Of a DNA stretch of 64,000 nucleotides, positions 40,866-51,143 are shown in pieces (position 1 is the first letter of the stretch; the number at the start of each line of letters is the position of its first letter). Location: assembly GCF_013337045.2 (NCBI RefSeq), contig NZ_CP118263.1, positions 62,001 to 126,000 on the forward strand, in the 5' to 3' direction. The notes under the pieces are model-generated. The model saw only the letters and a list, made by a program, of their open reading frames with translations. It had not been told where the DNA came from and ran no database searches. The position numbers were made by a program, and so were the translations under genes. This stretch comes from Agrobacterium vitis. GTDB lineage: Bacteria; Pseudomonadota; Alphaproteobacteria; Rhizobiales; Rhizobiaceae.

Positions 40866-41390
40866 CGATACCTGCGGCTCTCCCAGCTTCATCGCGGCAC
40901 AGATCGCGCGGTCGAGCATCCACCGCTCCACGGCCGTCGTCACTCCAGGTTCGTGCTCAACAACGACGACTGCCGATCCGCGGCGATGTTCGCCGTAGTA
41001 ACGGCGGACATGCCGACCGTAAAACGCATGCCAGCGGTAATGGATCTCGACTTCTGCCCCGATATGGGCAGAATGTTCGGTAGATGTGCCTCGGCAGAAA
41101 AAACTCTTATGACCATTATCAAGGTTTGAGGCGCGCTTTAAAACACCGCCTGCAAAGCAGGCAGTGTTTTAGCATTACGTAACGGTCGGGATGGGTCAGA
41201 GCGCCGGGAATACTCGACGGTTGCTCAAACTCTTGTCCTGGGATTGGCTACCCAATGGTGACGATGCGTCGGAAGGCTGCCTCGATCTGGCTGCGGACAT
41301 AGGATAAACCCGTCCAAATTTTTGCCCGAGGATTCCTTCTCCGCTCCCGACGCCCTGACCATTCCCGATCGCTGATTATGGGTTAGCTGC
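40866..41390. other. Insertion-element debris
   Basis: Short frames on both strands overlap without forming any complete gene. The minus strand around 40860-41060 reads like part of a small IS-associated protein (RRYYGEHRRGSA, AVERWMLDRAICAAMKLGEPQVSLQALTDLE across frames) that I cannot name. A strong hairpin lies at 41140-41172. Confidence 0.4.
41140..41172. terminator. Strong inverted repeat, terminator-like
   Basis: TAAAACACCGCCTGC and GCAGGCAGTGTTTTA form a stem of about 15 pairs with one mismatch around a three-base loop, flanked by A and T runs. It would work as a terminator in both directions. It could instead be the end or target of one of the insertion elements here. Confidence 0.6.
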
Positions 41391-42510
41391 TCAAGAAGCA
41401 GCCGACGTTGTTTCGGATTCAGTTTTGCGAGCAACATCCCATAGGAAGCCGACAAGCTCGCGAGCGACCGCGGTGATGGCCACGTTGCTCTTCTTACCTG
41501 ATCCGACTAATTTGCGGTATCGTGCGCTCAACCTAACCTGGGCTTTCCAGGCGATGTCATTAATGGCCTGCGGGACGTCCGGGCGTCGCTTATGCATCCA
41601 GTTCCCAACCTTGGCCTGAACGCGGTAGGACCAGGCAGCTTCGAACAGCAGGGCGCGAAGGGCCGAGTTGCCTGTCTTGGTTATCCCGCGTGGCCGAACG
41701 GAACCGCCGCTTGAGTGCTCTCCAGGAATTAGTCCAAGGTATGCCATTAGCTTCCGGGGATTGTCGAAACGCGAAAATATTCCGATCTCGGCGACCAGTG
41801 TTGCGGCAATGACCAAGCCTATGCCTTTGAAAGCCTGCAGGTTCACCACTGTACGTGCCAAGGACCATGTCTGAGAAATGACAGCGATCTGATCTTCCAA
41901 CTCCTTTTTGCGGGCCTCGGCCTGTTCCAGTCGATTCAGATAGCTTTGAAACGCGATCTGCTGCGCATAATGTTGGAAATGTCGATTGCGTAGCCAGGTC
42001 CTATGTCGCGACGTCCATGACTTGGCCGAATACCGAAGGTCATGCTTCAACAAAAACAGTTGGATCAGTGTTCGAGCTTTCCGCGCATCGTGAGACGCGA
42101 CAGACCGGGCTCGCACTAGGTCCCGCATCGCCTCGTGCACGACATCAGGAACCCAAACGAAGGTAAGTTCTCCGGCGCGCAACAGCCTTGCAAGCATCAC
42201 GGCGTCGCGGGTGTCGTTCTTCTGCCGATTGCCGGGCCGGACAGGGGTATGGCTTGGCGCGACTACCCGGCAAACAAAGCCCAACGCCTCAATTTGCCGA
42301 AAGACATTGTATCCACACGGCCCCGCCTCGTACAAACTCAACCCGTCCGTGCCTGCTCGAAAGTTTCTTTACAAGTTTGGAGATCGCGGCTGGCTCGTTC
42401 GGAATAGCTCCGAAGAGGCGGACCTCGCCAGAACGGCCAGCGTCTGCAATGGCAACGGAGATCGAGTCTTTGTGGACGTCCAACCCAATATATGCATCGT
42501 AGTCAGTCAT
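41391..42510 (-). pseudogene. IS110-family transposase, frameshifted
   Basis: The 5' part (42289-42510) gives the DEDD RuvC-like start YIGLDVHKDSISVAIADAG. The rest (41391-42341) continues in another frame with YEAGPCGYNVFRQIEALGF, KNDTRDAVMLARLLRAGELT and the C-terminal transposase_20 part GIGLVIAATLVAEIGIF..KLMAYLGLIPGEHSSGG. The frame breaks near 42329-42337, where about two bases appear lost between VEFV and YEAGP. Together they make a nearly full-length IS110 transposase that is probably inactive unless programmed frameshifting restores it. IS110 elements lack terminal inverted repeats, so its ends are not placed. Confidence 0.85.
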
Positions 42511-42544
42511 GATGAATCCATCCTCCTATCGGCCGAAATGGCAC

Positions 42545-42802
42545 CAGGCTATGCTGCGCTCACTGAGCGACATCGCAAGAAGGAACGGTCATAGCATCTG
42601 GTTATTCGCAGGCTCGGACAAGGGCGGTGAGCGCATCGCCAACATCCTGACCATCATCGAAACGGTCAAACTGCACGGCCATAATCCGGAGCTCTACCTG
42701 ACAGATGTCCTGACCCGGATCCAGGATCACCCCAAAGACCGATTTGAAGATCTGCTGCCCTGGAACTGGATGCCAGCAAAAGCTCGATGCGAGGCCGCCT
42801 GA
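42545..42802 (+). pseudogene. IS66-family transposase TnpC C-terminal fragment
   Basis: The frame LRSLSDIARRNGHSIWLFAGSDKGGERIANILTIIETVKLHG, followed by TDVLTRIQDHPKDRFEDLLPWNW, is the end of the IS66 DDE transposase. The beginning of the frame comes from IS110-side sequence. The catalytic core is absent. Confidence 0.85.
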
Positions 42803-43107
42803 TGGCTCGCTCGAGGTTCATCTATACGCTCAGCCAAGTCGCCGGCATGATCGGCGAAAACCTCGAACTGATCGAAGAAGTAACCGCAAACCCGGACAAC
42901 ATCTCCGAGGGCGAACTGGTTTACGTCAGCGATGGCAGTGAAGATGGCCCGAAGGGTCTGACCGGGAATGGCATCGAAGAACTTCAAAGCCTACTTGCCG
43001 ACATCAGGACGTGGGACGGCGGTATCCGCGAGTTCCTCATCGACACACAGTGCGATCCTGAAATAATCGACCGCGTCATGGCCGATGAAATGAAACGCGG
43101 CTCGTAG
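42802..43107 (+). CDS. Small IS66-associated hypothetical protein
   Basis: The 101-residue frame (MARSRFIYTLSQVAGMIGEN, then LELIEEVTANPDNISEGELVYV) is intact, starts on the stop codon of the TnpC remnant and resembles small proteins encoded after tnpC in rhizobial IS66 elements. Its function is unknown. It ends 60 bases before the left T-DNA border. Confidence 0.6.
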   Translation: MARSRFIYTLSQVAGMIGENLELIEEVTANPDNISEGELVYVSDGSEDGPKGLTGNGIEELQSLLADIRTWDGGIREFLIDTQCDPEIIDRVMADEMKRGS

Positions 43108-43167
43108 CTTCCATCTCTCGACACCCGAAAACGCTTTCGCCGGACGCTCACAGCGACGCGGCGGCGG

Positions 43168-43192
43168 CGGCAGGATATATTGAATTGTAAAT
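43168..43192 (+). other. T-DNA left border (25 bp)
   Basis: The 25 bases have the border core CAGGATATATTG and the GTAAA end. They agree with the general border consensus except at the first base (C for T) and the last (T for C). The orientation is the same as that of the right border at 56125, so the two bound a T-DNA. T-strand synthesis would end here. Confidence 0.93.
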
Positions 43193-43399
43193 GTATCCAG
43201 TCTCGAGAATTATACACGGATCGCCAATGAATATGATGATAAAATTTGAATATAATTAAAACAAATCTATCTATTTAGTGTAAAGTGGAAATATATGTGA
43301 AGCACAGTTTCATTACATTGGGAAAATAAACAGATACATTTCGAAAAAATACATTGATTTGCTAAACCTAATAAACAAATTATTCTGGTTTCGATATTT

Positions 43400-44656
43400 T
43401 TATTCCGACGTTCCTACATCGACATCCAGATGGGGGCTTAGATGAGAAACTTCACGATCGATGCCCTGATTTCGCCATTCCCAGATAGCCATTTCATCTT
43501 CAGATCGATCTGAGATTACCCAGTCCGCAATCGTTGCAGAATTTCCTGGTGTTCCTTTTCTCCAACGTATGTGTTTCCGCTCGTCTGTCTCATGAGGTCG
43601 AGCCCTGCCTGTGTTAATGTCGATTGAGAACTCAGCCCTCTCGCCGGAATTCAGTAAGGCCGCGAAGTCGTAGCATCTGGTGACCGCAGCGAACTTTAGG
43701 TGAGGGCGTTTAGCTTTGATCATTGTATCCTCCTTGACGTAGTGCGCGAGTCTCACTGCAGCTTGATCAGAGTCGAAAGCCAACAAGACATCTTTATCGA
43801 CAACCCGATCCAACAAATTTCTGGACACTTCGGAGAAAACAACATGTACCGCCACAACCCGCATGTCCTGCATCAGCAAGGAATCAATCCAGGCTTTGCC
43901 TGCCAAATACAAATCATCGACTGTGGGTTCACTAACTTGACGCAGACGGGCTAATCGGCAAAGTTCTTCAGGAAAAAGAGCGGGCATCAAAGCGATTGAT
44001 TTTCTCCAATCAGATGCGGGCTGGGCTGTTAAAACTGCGTCGACAAAGGCACCACCGTCCGGGTATTCAAATGTGTAGAAAAGTACAACAGCTCTTTGAT
44101 GGTATACCGGTCGGTGGCTAAGCCAAGCCACAATCACGTGAGCCTCGTAGTTCCTGCCGTCTAGGAAAATGGTGGCATCTGGATTAGCCGAGAATACCTT
44201 CCCCAATATTTCGTCTAACAAAGGAATATGATCAATGGTTTCACGATACCTATCCTGTATTATCCCATTGGACACCTCTCGAATAATAACAGGCACATTA
44301 TTGATGTCTGATGAGTGAATTTCATTGAAAAATTTATCTCCCAGTTTTTCAGACACTCGCCAGGTATTAAGATCATGAGAAACCACAGGGATATTATCTG
44401 AAGTTAAACAGACGTCTAACTCGCTCAGATTACGTCCTCCTTGCCCCAGCGCGGCTAACAATGAGCTCGCGGTGCATTCTTGAATGCGGTTCCCTAAATT
44501 GAACATTCCTCTATGCTCAATGACCTGTAAGGGCAGGTTCTCCTCGAGCCGCTCTAGAAGCTTTGGGACAGAATGGCGTGCGAGAACCTCAGGGGGAGTG
44601 ACGTTTTCTGGAAGATCCCAATGAAGCGTCCAAGCCGGCCAAGCGGTTCCTTCCAT
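43400..44656 (-). CDS. acs: Agrocinopine synthase
   Basis: Acs makes the sugar-phosphodiester opine agrocinopine (sucrose joined to arabinose by phosphate) in the tumour. The 418-residue protein has the glycerophosphodiester phosphodiesterase fold, with HRG at residues 48-50, E79/D81 in SELDVCLTSD and SHD at 93-95, but the usual PENT motif is replaced. I start at the ATG at 44656 because plants need AUG; the in-frame GTG nine codons upstream would not serve. It is the leftmost gene of the T-DNA, as in other nopaline and agropine plasmids, and its opine is the food handled by the acc genes at 60-64 kb. Confidence 0.88.
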   Translation of the reverse strand: MEGTAWPAWTLHWDLPENVTPPEVLARHSVPKLLERLEENLPLQVIEHRGMFNLGNRIQECTASSLLAALGQGGRNLSELDVCLTSDNIPVVSHDLNTWRVSEKLGDKFFNEIHSSDINNVPVIIREVSNGIIQDRYRETIDHIPLLDEILGKVFSANPDATIFLDGRNYEAHVIVAWLSHRPVYHQRAVVLFYTFEYPDGGAFVDAVLTAQPASDWRKSIALMPALFPEELCRLARLRQVSEPTVDDLYLAGKAWIDSLLMQDMRVVAVHVVFSEVSRNLLDRVVDKDVLLAFDSDQAAVRLAHYVKEDTMIKAKRPHLKFAAVTRCYDFAALLNSGERAEFSIDINTGRARPHETDERKHIRWRKGTPGNSATIADWVISDRSEDEMAIWEWRNQGIDREVSHLSPHLDVDVGTSE

Positions 44657-45261
44657 CTTGTGTGGCCTACGCTGACAAAGCACCTGCGCAAAAAAACGGG
44701 ACGTCAGGACGCGTCTTGATGAGAAAACAACAAAGCATTCTTACATTCATAGCCATCTGCGAACTAAAGCGGATTGCCGGGAGCAAAATTTGAATTGTTG
44801 CGATCTCGAGCTAAAAGTGACAAGCAAAAAACTCGGTGCGACGTATAAAAATACCGGCAAGATATATATTTAAATGATGGATAAAGGCTGACAGTTTTAA
44901 CTAATAATGTAGTGGGGCTCATTAACCTAGCTGGAATCACTGCCCGCCTAATCAGTCAGTGTCTTATTTTCGGTGTCAGTTTGTCCCCCACTATACGATT
45001 AGTTGCGCAAAATACTCAAACTGCAGGCCTCACATCGCGCCGTTGCCGGCGGTTTCACCGAAATGTGGGCCCTACTTTGAAAAATCGTCCAACAACATAA
45101 ATTTGATGAGCTAAAAAACGAAATGCTTCGGTGCGTCTCAATTGATTCAAACCGCAATCCCGTGATTGATGCTATCGGGTAGCCAATATTAAGGGTACTC
45201 AAGCACGTATAATAATCAACCTAGACTGATTGACATTCAAAAAAGAACCCTCTTGTTCGAT
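44657..45261. other. Divergent acs / gene 5 promoter region
   Basis: About 600 bases of non-coding DNA separate the start of acs from gene 5. A TATAATAA string lies at about 45208-45215, some 50 bases before the gene 5 ATG, and could be its TATA box. No frame here resembles a known protein. Confidence 0.5.
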
Positions 45262-45945
45262 ATGGATCACAGTCGGCCGATATTCAACGTTATCGACTGC
45301 TCGCATATACAAGACCGGCGTGAACTTGAAATCGTCCTACTTGCTACAAGGAGAGCTTATCTTAGGTTTGCACAACAGGATCTCATACCTGCTCAACGCT
45401 CCTGGATAGATTCTATCATTGATACCAATGTACCGATTGATCCAGCTATAGACGAAGTGGTCAAGCGCTTTCGCAGTGTTGCTTGCTTGCCAGCACCGGT
45501 AGGTATGTCCCTGAATATTGTACTCAATGATTCTCTAATGTACGTTTATTGTTCGTTTCAAGAAATGCGAAGGTATGCATGCGAGCGATTTTATGAGGGC
45601 TTTTCCGGCAAAGGCGTGGTCATCTCCACCGTTCCACCCTATTCCCAAGGAATAACAAAAGAAGCTATGAGGTGTTGGCAGAACGAGGTCTGTCACATTA
45701 CAAACAATGAAAAAAATGATTTGGATGCTTATATTGCTTTCCTTCCGAATACTTCGCTTCAGAACACAAGTTTCTCGCACGTGAAGATCGACGGCGATGC
45801 CTTCCTGGCGCCATCCCGGGCTGACCCTTTCTGTGTTGAAATAGTCGCGGTCGGCAAAGCTCTCTTTCAGGATAACGGCCTGAAAAAGGCACCCAAGGCG
45901 GGGTGGTCAATGGCTCTCACCTCCTTGTTGAAGCGCTTGGTCTAA
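45262..45945 (+). CDS. 5: T-DNA gene 5 (plast/RolB-like family)
   Basis: The 227-residue protein belongs to the RolB/plast family of T-DNA proteins. Gene 5 of octopine T-DNA is reported to make indole-3-lactate, an auxin antagonist. The position between acs and iaaH and the rightward direction match gene 5. Visible family traits are the middle block LMYVYCSFQEMRRYACERFYEG, then VVISTVPPYSQGITKEAMRCWQNE and the end DAYIAFLPNTSLQNTSFSHVKIDGDAFLAPS, which has the F.LP.....T........H..FL.P pattern. I start at the ATG at 45262; the TTG three codons upstream is not a plant start. Confidence 0.78.
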   Translation: MDHSRPIFNVIDCSHIQDRRELEIVLLATRRAYLRFAQQDLIPAQRSWIDSIIDTNVPIDPAIDEVVKRFRSVACLPAPVGMSLNIVLNDSLMYVYCSFQEMRRYACERFYEGFSGKGVVISTVPPYSQGITKEAMRCWQNEVCHITNNEKNDLDAYIAFLPNTSLQNTSFSHVKIDGDAFLAPSRADPFCVEIVAVGKALFQDNGLKKAPKAGWSMALTSLLKRLV

Positions 45946-46429
45946 TACGCACATCTGTGCGAGCGGGAATGAAGCAAAAGTGTCCGATTGTAACGAAATG
46001 TATCGATCCTATGTAATGATAATAAAATTATGTAGCCTGCATGCAGAGAATCAGTGTATTTTGAATATGTACTTTAATCGCCGATGTCGTATTGTTGTGT
46101 GTTTTATGAATAATAAACTATTCTCTATGGATATATCTGGTTAATATTTGGTCTTGAGCCGCAATCTAATCTTTGAGCCGTTCTGGCACTCAAAGCAAAC
46201 TGTAGGTGCAGTCTATGGAGTTCTCTGATTTAATTTTACTTGGGAATCCTGACTGCTGAATTATAAAATAATTCATGTTCTAATCTGTGAAGACGCATTA
46301 ACTATAAATTTTATATATCGATTTTTATTATATCAAGCAGATGTTTTGATTTTGGGAACGACAAAGACGAACTGAATATTCTATCAATTTCAAGAATAAT
46401 TCTAAATGAAGCGCAGATTTGGAAAACAG
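45946..46429. other. 3' flanks of gene 5 and iaaH
   Basis: This AT-rich stretch lies between the convergent ends of gene 5 and iaaH and would hold their 3' untranslated regions and polyadenylation signals; AATAAT/ATAAAA-like strings are frequent. No gene was found. Confidence 0.5.
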
Positions 46430-47833
46430 CTAATTCAGAACATCGGGGAAAGAACGAAAATTTATCGCTTTTTCTAACGCTGCCCCGATTGCTAACAGAC
46501 GGTGGTCTGAACCCGCTAATCCATCAATTTCCATTCCAACAGGCAAGCGATCAGGTGTAAGGCCGACAGGAAGGCTCAACCCAGGTAGGCCTGCGTTGCT
46601 GCTTGGATCCACGTTTCGCACGTAGATCTTGAAAGTGTTCACCATTGAGCCATTGTGGATGACTGAGGAATCCTGACCTATGGCTTTGGCCGCCAAGGGT
46701 GCAGTTGGGAAGAGGATTGCATCTAACCGATAGAGTCTGAAGTAGTTGCGATAAGCGGCTTGGAGCCTTGGCCTGAAGGATTGACGCGCCAGTTCATATT
46801 CAGCGTTGGAAATTTGATGTCCATCAATTTGTGCATTGACAATGTTCGCTACATCGGGACTACGAATTTCTTTGATAACGTCAGAAAAAGAAACTGTTCC
46901 CACAAAATCGTCGAGATACTGTTTTAGGGCGTGCGGAAATTCATAAAGCGCAATTGGCAAACTTGCACCGCTGTTCAGATCCTCTAGGTGGGGGATATCG
47001 GCTTCAACAAACGTTACGCCTCTGTTGGCCAGCAAGCGAATCGTCGTTTCAGCCGCGAAGGCCACATCAGCATCAAGGTCATCGTAAAAGTAGGTAGTGG
47101 GGAGGCCGATCCGAAGCCCCTTCAGCGGTATGGGTAGAATTCTCGCCGGTCTTCCGGAAATAACCTGGTCGAGGATTACAACATCGGCTACGCACTGCGC
47201 TATGATTCCGGCGGTGTCCCGGGTGGGGCTGACCGGTATTATCCGATCTCTTGGATATCGACCAAGCGTCGGTCGAAATCCTACTACGCCACACAGGGCT
47301 GCGGGTAGGCGAACAGATGCCCCGGTATCGGTGCCTATGCCGCCTAACATCAATCGGCTTGCCACCGCAGCAGCCACACCACCGCTTGAGCCTCCTGGTA
47401 TCAGACTTGGATTCCACGGGTTCCGCACCGCCCCGGTGGCATAGTTGTTGCTCGTAATTCCGAACGATAACTCATGCATGTTTCCCGAGGCACCCGGCAG
47501 TGCTCCAGCTGAAAAAAGTCTTTCTGCGATGCGGGATGGTATCTTTGGCAAGTGGTTTATCAGCGCTGGCGTAGCAGCGCTTGTAGGAAATATGCCGGTC
47601 GCGATGTTCGCCTTGAAGCAGAGCGGAATGCCGCGAAGACCTACCCCGGCGTTTCCATGGCGATCAATTTTTTTGGCCCTCCGCCGCAAGCCACCCCAGT
47701 CTGTTGCCAGAAGGGCATTCAATGCTTTTGCAGCTTCACAACGCGCGATTAGAGTTTCTACTAGTTCTAAGCATGAGTAGTCTTTCCGTCTTAGGCGTTC
47801 TAGGGTTTGTGCTAACGAGGTAATGGGCACCAT
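46430..47833 (-). CDS. iaaH: Indoleacetamide hydrolase (auxin synthesis)
   Basis: IaaH (tms2) converts indole-3-acetamide, made by IaaM, to the auxin indole-3-acetic acid in the plant cell. The 467-residue protein is an amidase-signature enzyme. The catalytic triad is Lys74 in CFKANIATG, the cis-Ser149 in [11 protein letters not shown] and the nucleophile Ser173 in [13 protein letters not shown]. The length is as expected for the family. It reads divergently from iaaM across a 337-base promoter region. Confidence 0.96.
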   Translation of the reverse strand: MVPITSLAQTLERLRRKDYSCLELVETLIARCEAAKALNALLATDWGGLRRRAKKIDRHGNAGVGLRGIPLCFKANIATGIFPTSAATPALINHLPKIPSRIAERLFSAGALPGASGNMHELSFGITSNNYATGAVRNPWNPSLIPGGSSGGVAAAVASRLMLGGIGTDTGASVRLPAALCGVVGFRPTLGRYPRDRIIPVSPTRDTAGIIAQCVADVVILDQVISGRPARILPIPLKGLRIGLPTTYFYDDLDADVAFAAETTIRLLANRGVTFVEADIPHLEDLNSGASLPIALYEFPHALKQYLDDFVGTVSFSDVIKEIRSPDVANIVNAQIDGHQISNAEYELARQSFRPRLQAAYRNYFRLYRLDAILFPTAPLAAKAIGQDSSVIHNGSMVNTFKIYVRNVDPSSNAGLPGLSLPVGLTPDRLPVGMEIDGLAGSDHRLLAIGAALEKAINFRSFPDVLN

Positions 47834-48170
47834 CTTTCTGGATTGGGGATTTTAAGCCCATTTCAGATCAAATAAATATACCGCGCTTGGGCCCAAATTG
47901 CGCGATTATTGGAGGGAATTTCCCAATCACGGCGTATGATGCGAATTATTGGAGGTATTAAGGGCACTTTTTCAAACGGAAACAGTATTGTATCAATCAA
48001 TATTCAACCTGATTGAGCGGCGAGGTGGACCCGCGTGAATATTCTATTGAAAAACGCCAAAATTGTCGCTTTCCATTGGGATGTCAATGCACAGTATTCC
48101 CCGATTCTCAACTTAAATAGAAACGGTTGATGTCTTTAGTTATCTACACAAAGACCAATCTTCCCTAGCA
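47834..48170. other. Divergent iaaH / iaaM promoter region
   Basis: The 337 bases between the two start codons hold both plant promoters. A palindromic motif GCGCGATTATTGGAGG recurs in part as GCGAATTATTGGAGG about 30 bases later (near 47909 and 47941). No gene is present. Confidence 0.5.
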
Positions 48171-50438
48171 ATGTCAGCCTCATCTCTTCTTGATAAACAA
48201 TGCGATCATTTCTCTACCAAAATTGTGGATCTGATAATGGTCGACAAGGCTGATGAGTTGGACCGCCGCGTTGCCGCAGCCTTCTCAGAACGAGAAGCTT
48301 CGAGGGAAAGAAGAATTAGTCAAATTTCCGGCGAGTGCAACGCTGGGTTAGCTTGCAAAAGGCTTGCCGACGGTCGCTTTCCGGAGATCTCAGCCGGTCA
48401 GAGGGTCGCAGTCCTCTCCGCTTACATCTATGTTGGCGAGGAAATTCTGAGGTGGATACTCGAACCAGAAGCTTCGGTGCGAACAAGAGTGAGTGGTCTC
48501 GTTGCCATCGACCTTGCACCATCTTGCATGGATATCTCCAGAGCTCAACTTCTCCAAACCATGAATTTGCTGAGTGGTAAAAGATGTGCACCCAGCGACC
48601 TTAGTCATTTCGTGGCCATTTCAATCTCTGAGACTGCCCGCTCCCGAACCCTGCAAATGGCGCCGTACGAAGAAGGCTTGTTGAAAAGCGTTACCGGGTT
48701 TACCGTAATCATTGAAGAGGCAGTACCATTTGACATGGTAGCTTATGGTCGAAACCTGATGCTGAAAGCCTCGGCAGGGTCCTTTCCAACGATCGACTTG
48801 CTCTACGACTACAGGTTGTTTCTCGACAAATGTTCAGATAGTGGGCGGATCGGCTTCTTTCCAGAAGATGTTCCCAGGCCAAAAGTAGCGGTCATTGGGG
48901 CTGGCATTTCCGGGCTCGTGGTGGCAAGCGAACTGCTTCATGCTGGCGTAGACGATGTTACAATATATGAAGCAGGTGATCGGGTTGGAGGCAAGCTTTG
49001 GTCACATGCTTTCAAGGAAGCTCCGAGCGTCGTGGCCGAAATGGGGGCGATGCGATTTCCTCCTGCTGCATCGTGCTTGTTTTTCTTCCTCGAGCGGTAC
49101 GGTCTGTCTTCGATGAGGCCGTTCCCAAATCCCGGCACAGTCGACACTGACTTGGTCTACGAGGGTTGCCGATACATGTGGAAAGCCGGGCAGCAGCCAC
49201 CGAAGTTGTTCCATCGCGTTTATAGCGGGTGGCATGCGTTCTTGAAGGACGGTTTCCTTGAGGGAGATATTGTGTTGGCTTCGCCTGATGCTATCACTGA
49301 GGCCTTGAAATTAGGGGACATTAGGCGGGCTCATGACGCCTGGCAAATTTGGCTGAACCGTTTCGGGAGGGAGTCGTTCTCTTCAGCGATAGAGAGGATC
49401 TTTCTGGGCACGCGTCCTCCCGGTGGTGAAACATGGAGTTTCCCTCATGATTGGGACCTATTCAAGCTAATGGGAATAGGATCTGGCGGGTTTGGTCCAG
49501 TTTTTGAAAGCGGGTTTATTGAGATCCTTCGCTTGGTCATAAACGGATATGAAGAAAATCAGCGTATGTGCTCTGAAGGAATCTCAGAACTTCCACGTCG
49601 GATCGCCTCTCAAGTGGTTAATGGCGTGTCTGTAAGCCAGCGTATACGCCATGTTCAAGTCAGGGCGGTTGAGAAGGAAAAGACAAAAATAAAGATAAGG
49701 CTTAAGAGCGGGATATCTGAACTTTATGATAAGGTGGTGGTTACATCTGGACTCGCAAATATCCAACTCAGGCATCGTCTGACATCCGATACCACCATTT
49801 TTCGTGCACCAGTGAACCAAGCCGTTGATAACAGCCACATGACGGGCTCTTCAAAATTGTTCCTGCTGACTGAACGTAAATTTTGGTTTGACCATATGCT
49901 CCCGTCCTGTGTCCTCATGGACGGGGTCGCAAAAGCAGTGTATTGTCTGGACTATGAGCCGCAGGATCCGAACGGTAAAGGTCTGGTGCTCATCAGTTAT
50001 ACATGGGAGGACGACTCCCACAAGCTATTGGCGGTCCCCGACAAAAAAGAGCGATTATGTCTGCTACGGGACGCAATTTCGAAATCGTTCCCGGCGTTTG
50101 CCCGGCATTTAGTTCCCGCTTGCGCTGATTACGTCCAAAATGTTGTTCAACATGATTGGCTTACAGACGAGAATGCCGGCGGAGCTTTCAAACTCAACCG
50201 GCGTGGCGAGGATTTTTATTCTGAAGAACTTTTCTTTCAAGCGCTGGACATGACTAATGATACTGGAGTTTACTTGGCGGGTTGCAGTTGTTCCTTCACC
50301 GGTGGATGGGTGGAGGGCGCTATTCAGACCGCGTGTAATGCCGTCTGTGCAATTATCCACAATTGTGGAGGTGTTTTAGCAAAGGACAATCCTCTCGAAC
50401 ACTCTTGGAGGAGATATAACTACCGCAATAGAAATTAA
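48171..50438 (+). CDS. iaaM: Tryptophan 2-monooxygenase (auxin synthesis)
   Basis: IaaM (tms1) oxidises tryptophan to indole-3-acetamide. The 755-residue protein has the usual T-DNA form: a RolB-like N-terminal extension (about residues 1-235) joined to an FAD-dependent monooxygenase. The dinucleotide-binding fold is KVAVIGAGISGLVVASELL near residue 240, followed by VTIYEAGDRVGGKLWSH. The C-terminal FAD contact is GVYLAGCSCSFTGGWVEGAIQTA. The frame is intact, so a working auxin pathway with iaaH is likely. Confidence 0.96.
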   Translation: MSASSLLDKQCDHFSTKIVDLIMVDKADELDRRVAAAFSEREASRERRISQISGECNAGLACKRLADGRFPEISAGQRVAVLSAYIYVGEEILRWILEPEASVRTRVSGLVAIDLAPSCMDISRAQLLQTMNLLSGKRCAPSDLSHFVAISISETARSRTLQMAPYEEGLLKSVTGFTVIIEEAVPFDMVAYGRNLMLKASAGSFPTIDLLYDYRLFLDKCSDSGRIGFFPEDVPRPKVAVIGAGISGLVVASELLHAGVDDVTIYEAGDRVGGKLWSHAFKEAPSVVAEMGAMRFPPAASCLFFFLERYGLSSMRPFPNPGTVDTDLVYEGCRYMWKAGQQPPKLFHRVYSGWHAFLKDGFLEGDIVLASPDAITEALKLGDIRRAHDAWQIWLNRFGRESFSSAIERIFLGTRPPGGETWSFPHDWDLFKLMGIGSGGFGPVFESGFIEILRLVINGYEENQRMCSEGISELPRRIASQVVNGVSVSQRIRHVQVRAVEKEKTKIKIRLKSGISELYDKVVVTSGLANIQLRHRLTSDTTIFRAPVNQAVDNSHMTGSSKLFLLTERKFWFDHMLPSCVLMDGVAKAVYCLDYEPQDPNGKGLVLISYTWEDDSHKLLAVPDKKERLCLLRDAISKSFPAFARHLVPACADYVQNVVQHDWLTDENAGGAFKLNRRGEDFYSEELFFQALDMTNDTGVYLAGCSCSFTGGWVEGAIQTACNAVCAIIHNCGGVLAKDNPLEHSWRRYNYRNRN

Positions 50439-51143
50439 TCTGCGTATCCTGTTACAAGTATTGCACGTTTTATAAATTGCTATTAATGAATCTTGATGTT
50501 TTAACAACGAATATGATGGTGTAAATAAAATTTCTGTAATTCTATTAACTTCCATTATGTTGAAGTGCGCAGTAATATGTTGAGGTATAGTTAAAATATC
50601 AACTGTCGCGTTTATTGAAATGGTAATATTATTACAAATATAGAATATCTTTTATTTTGTCACAATGACAACGACTGCAAGAAGTAAATAATAGACACCG
50701 TTGTTAAGGAATTGCTATCATATGTGCCTAACAATATGGACATATTTAAGTCAAATATGAAATAGTCGCCCTTATTTTGACGTCTCACCTAATCAACTAT
50801 TACAAACGATTTCACTCTCTCGCCAGCAATGATGATTAATCAGCGCAGACAAGTGGCAGTAAAGCGCGGAAAAACGTCCTCAAGTGGCATGAATAGCTGC
50901 CTCTATAGTGCTGATTTAGTCAGCCTTATTTTGACTTAAAGGCGCCTGCGTTGGTGACAAATTGCTTTCAAGGAAACAGCCGTGCCCCACACTTTGTTGA
51001 AAAACAAGTTGCCCTTTGGAGAGACGCTAAAGCCATTTGCTCTTCAATAAGGAATCTCGAGGAAGACAATATAACAGCCTGTGATGATACACTTCTCGAA
51101 CCAAAAAAATATCAATTTGTATTCAAGATATCGCAAAACACTT
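50439..51143. other. iaaM 3' flank and ipt promoter region
   Basis: This 705-base AT-rich region has no convincing gene; an overlapping frame at 50951-51328 runs into ipt in the wrong frame and is spurious. It contains AATAAA at about 50525-50530, a likely polyadenylation signal of iaaM, and a direct repeat at 50766 and 50919. The ipt promoter is expected in the last few hundred bases. Confidence 0.55.
50766..50935 (+). repeat. Direct repeat upstream of ipt
   Basis: Two 17-base copies, GTCGCCCTTATTTTGAC at 50766-50782 and GTCAGCCTTATTTTGAC at 50919-50935, differ at two positions and lie 153 bases apart in the ipt promoter region. They may be cis-elements for expression in the plant, but no function can be assigned. 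Confidence 0.5.
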
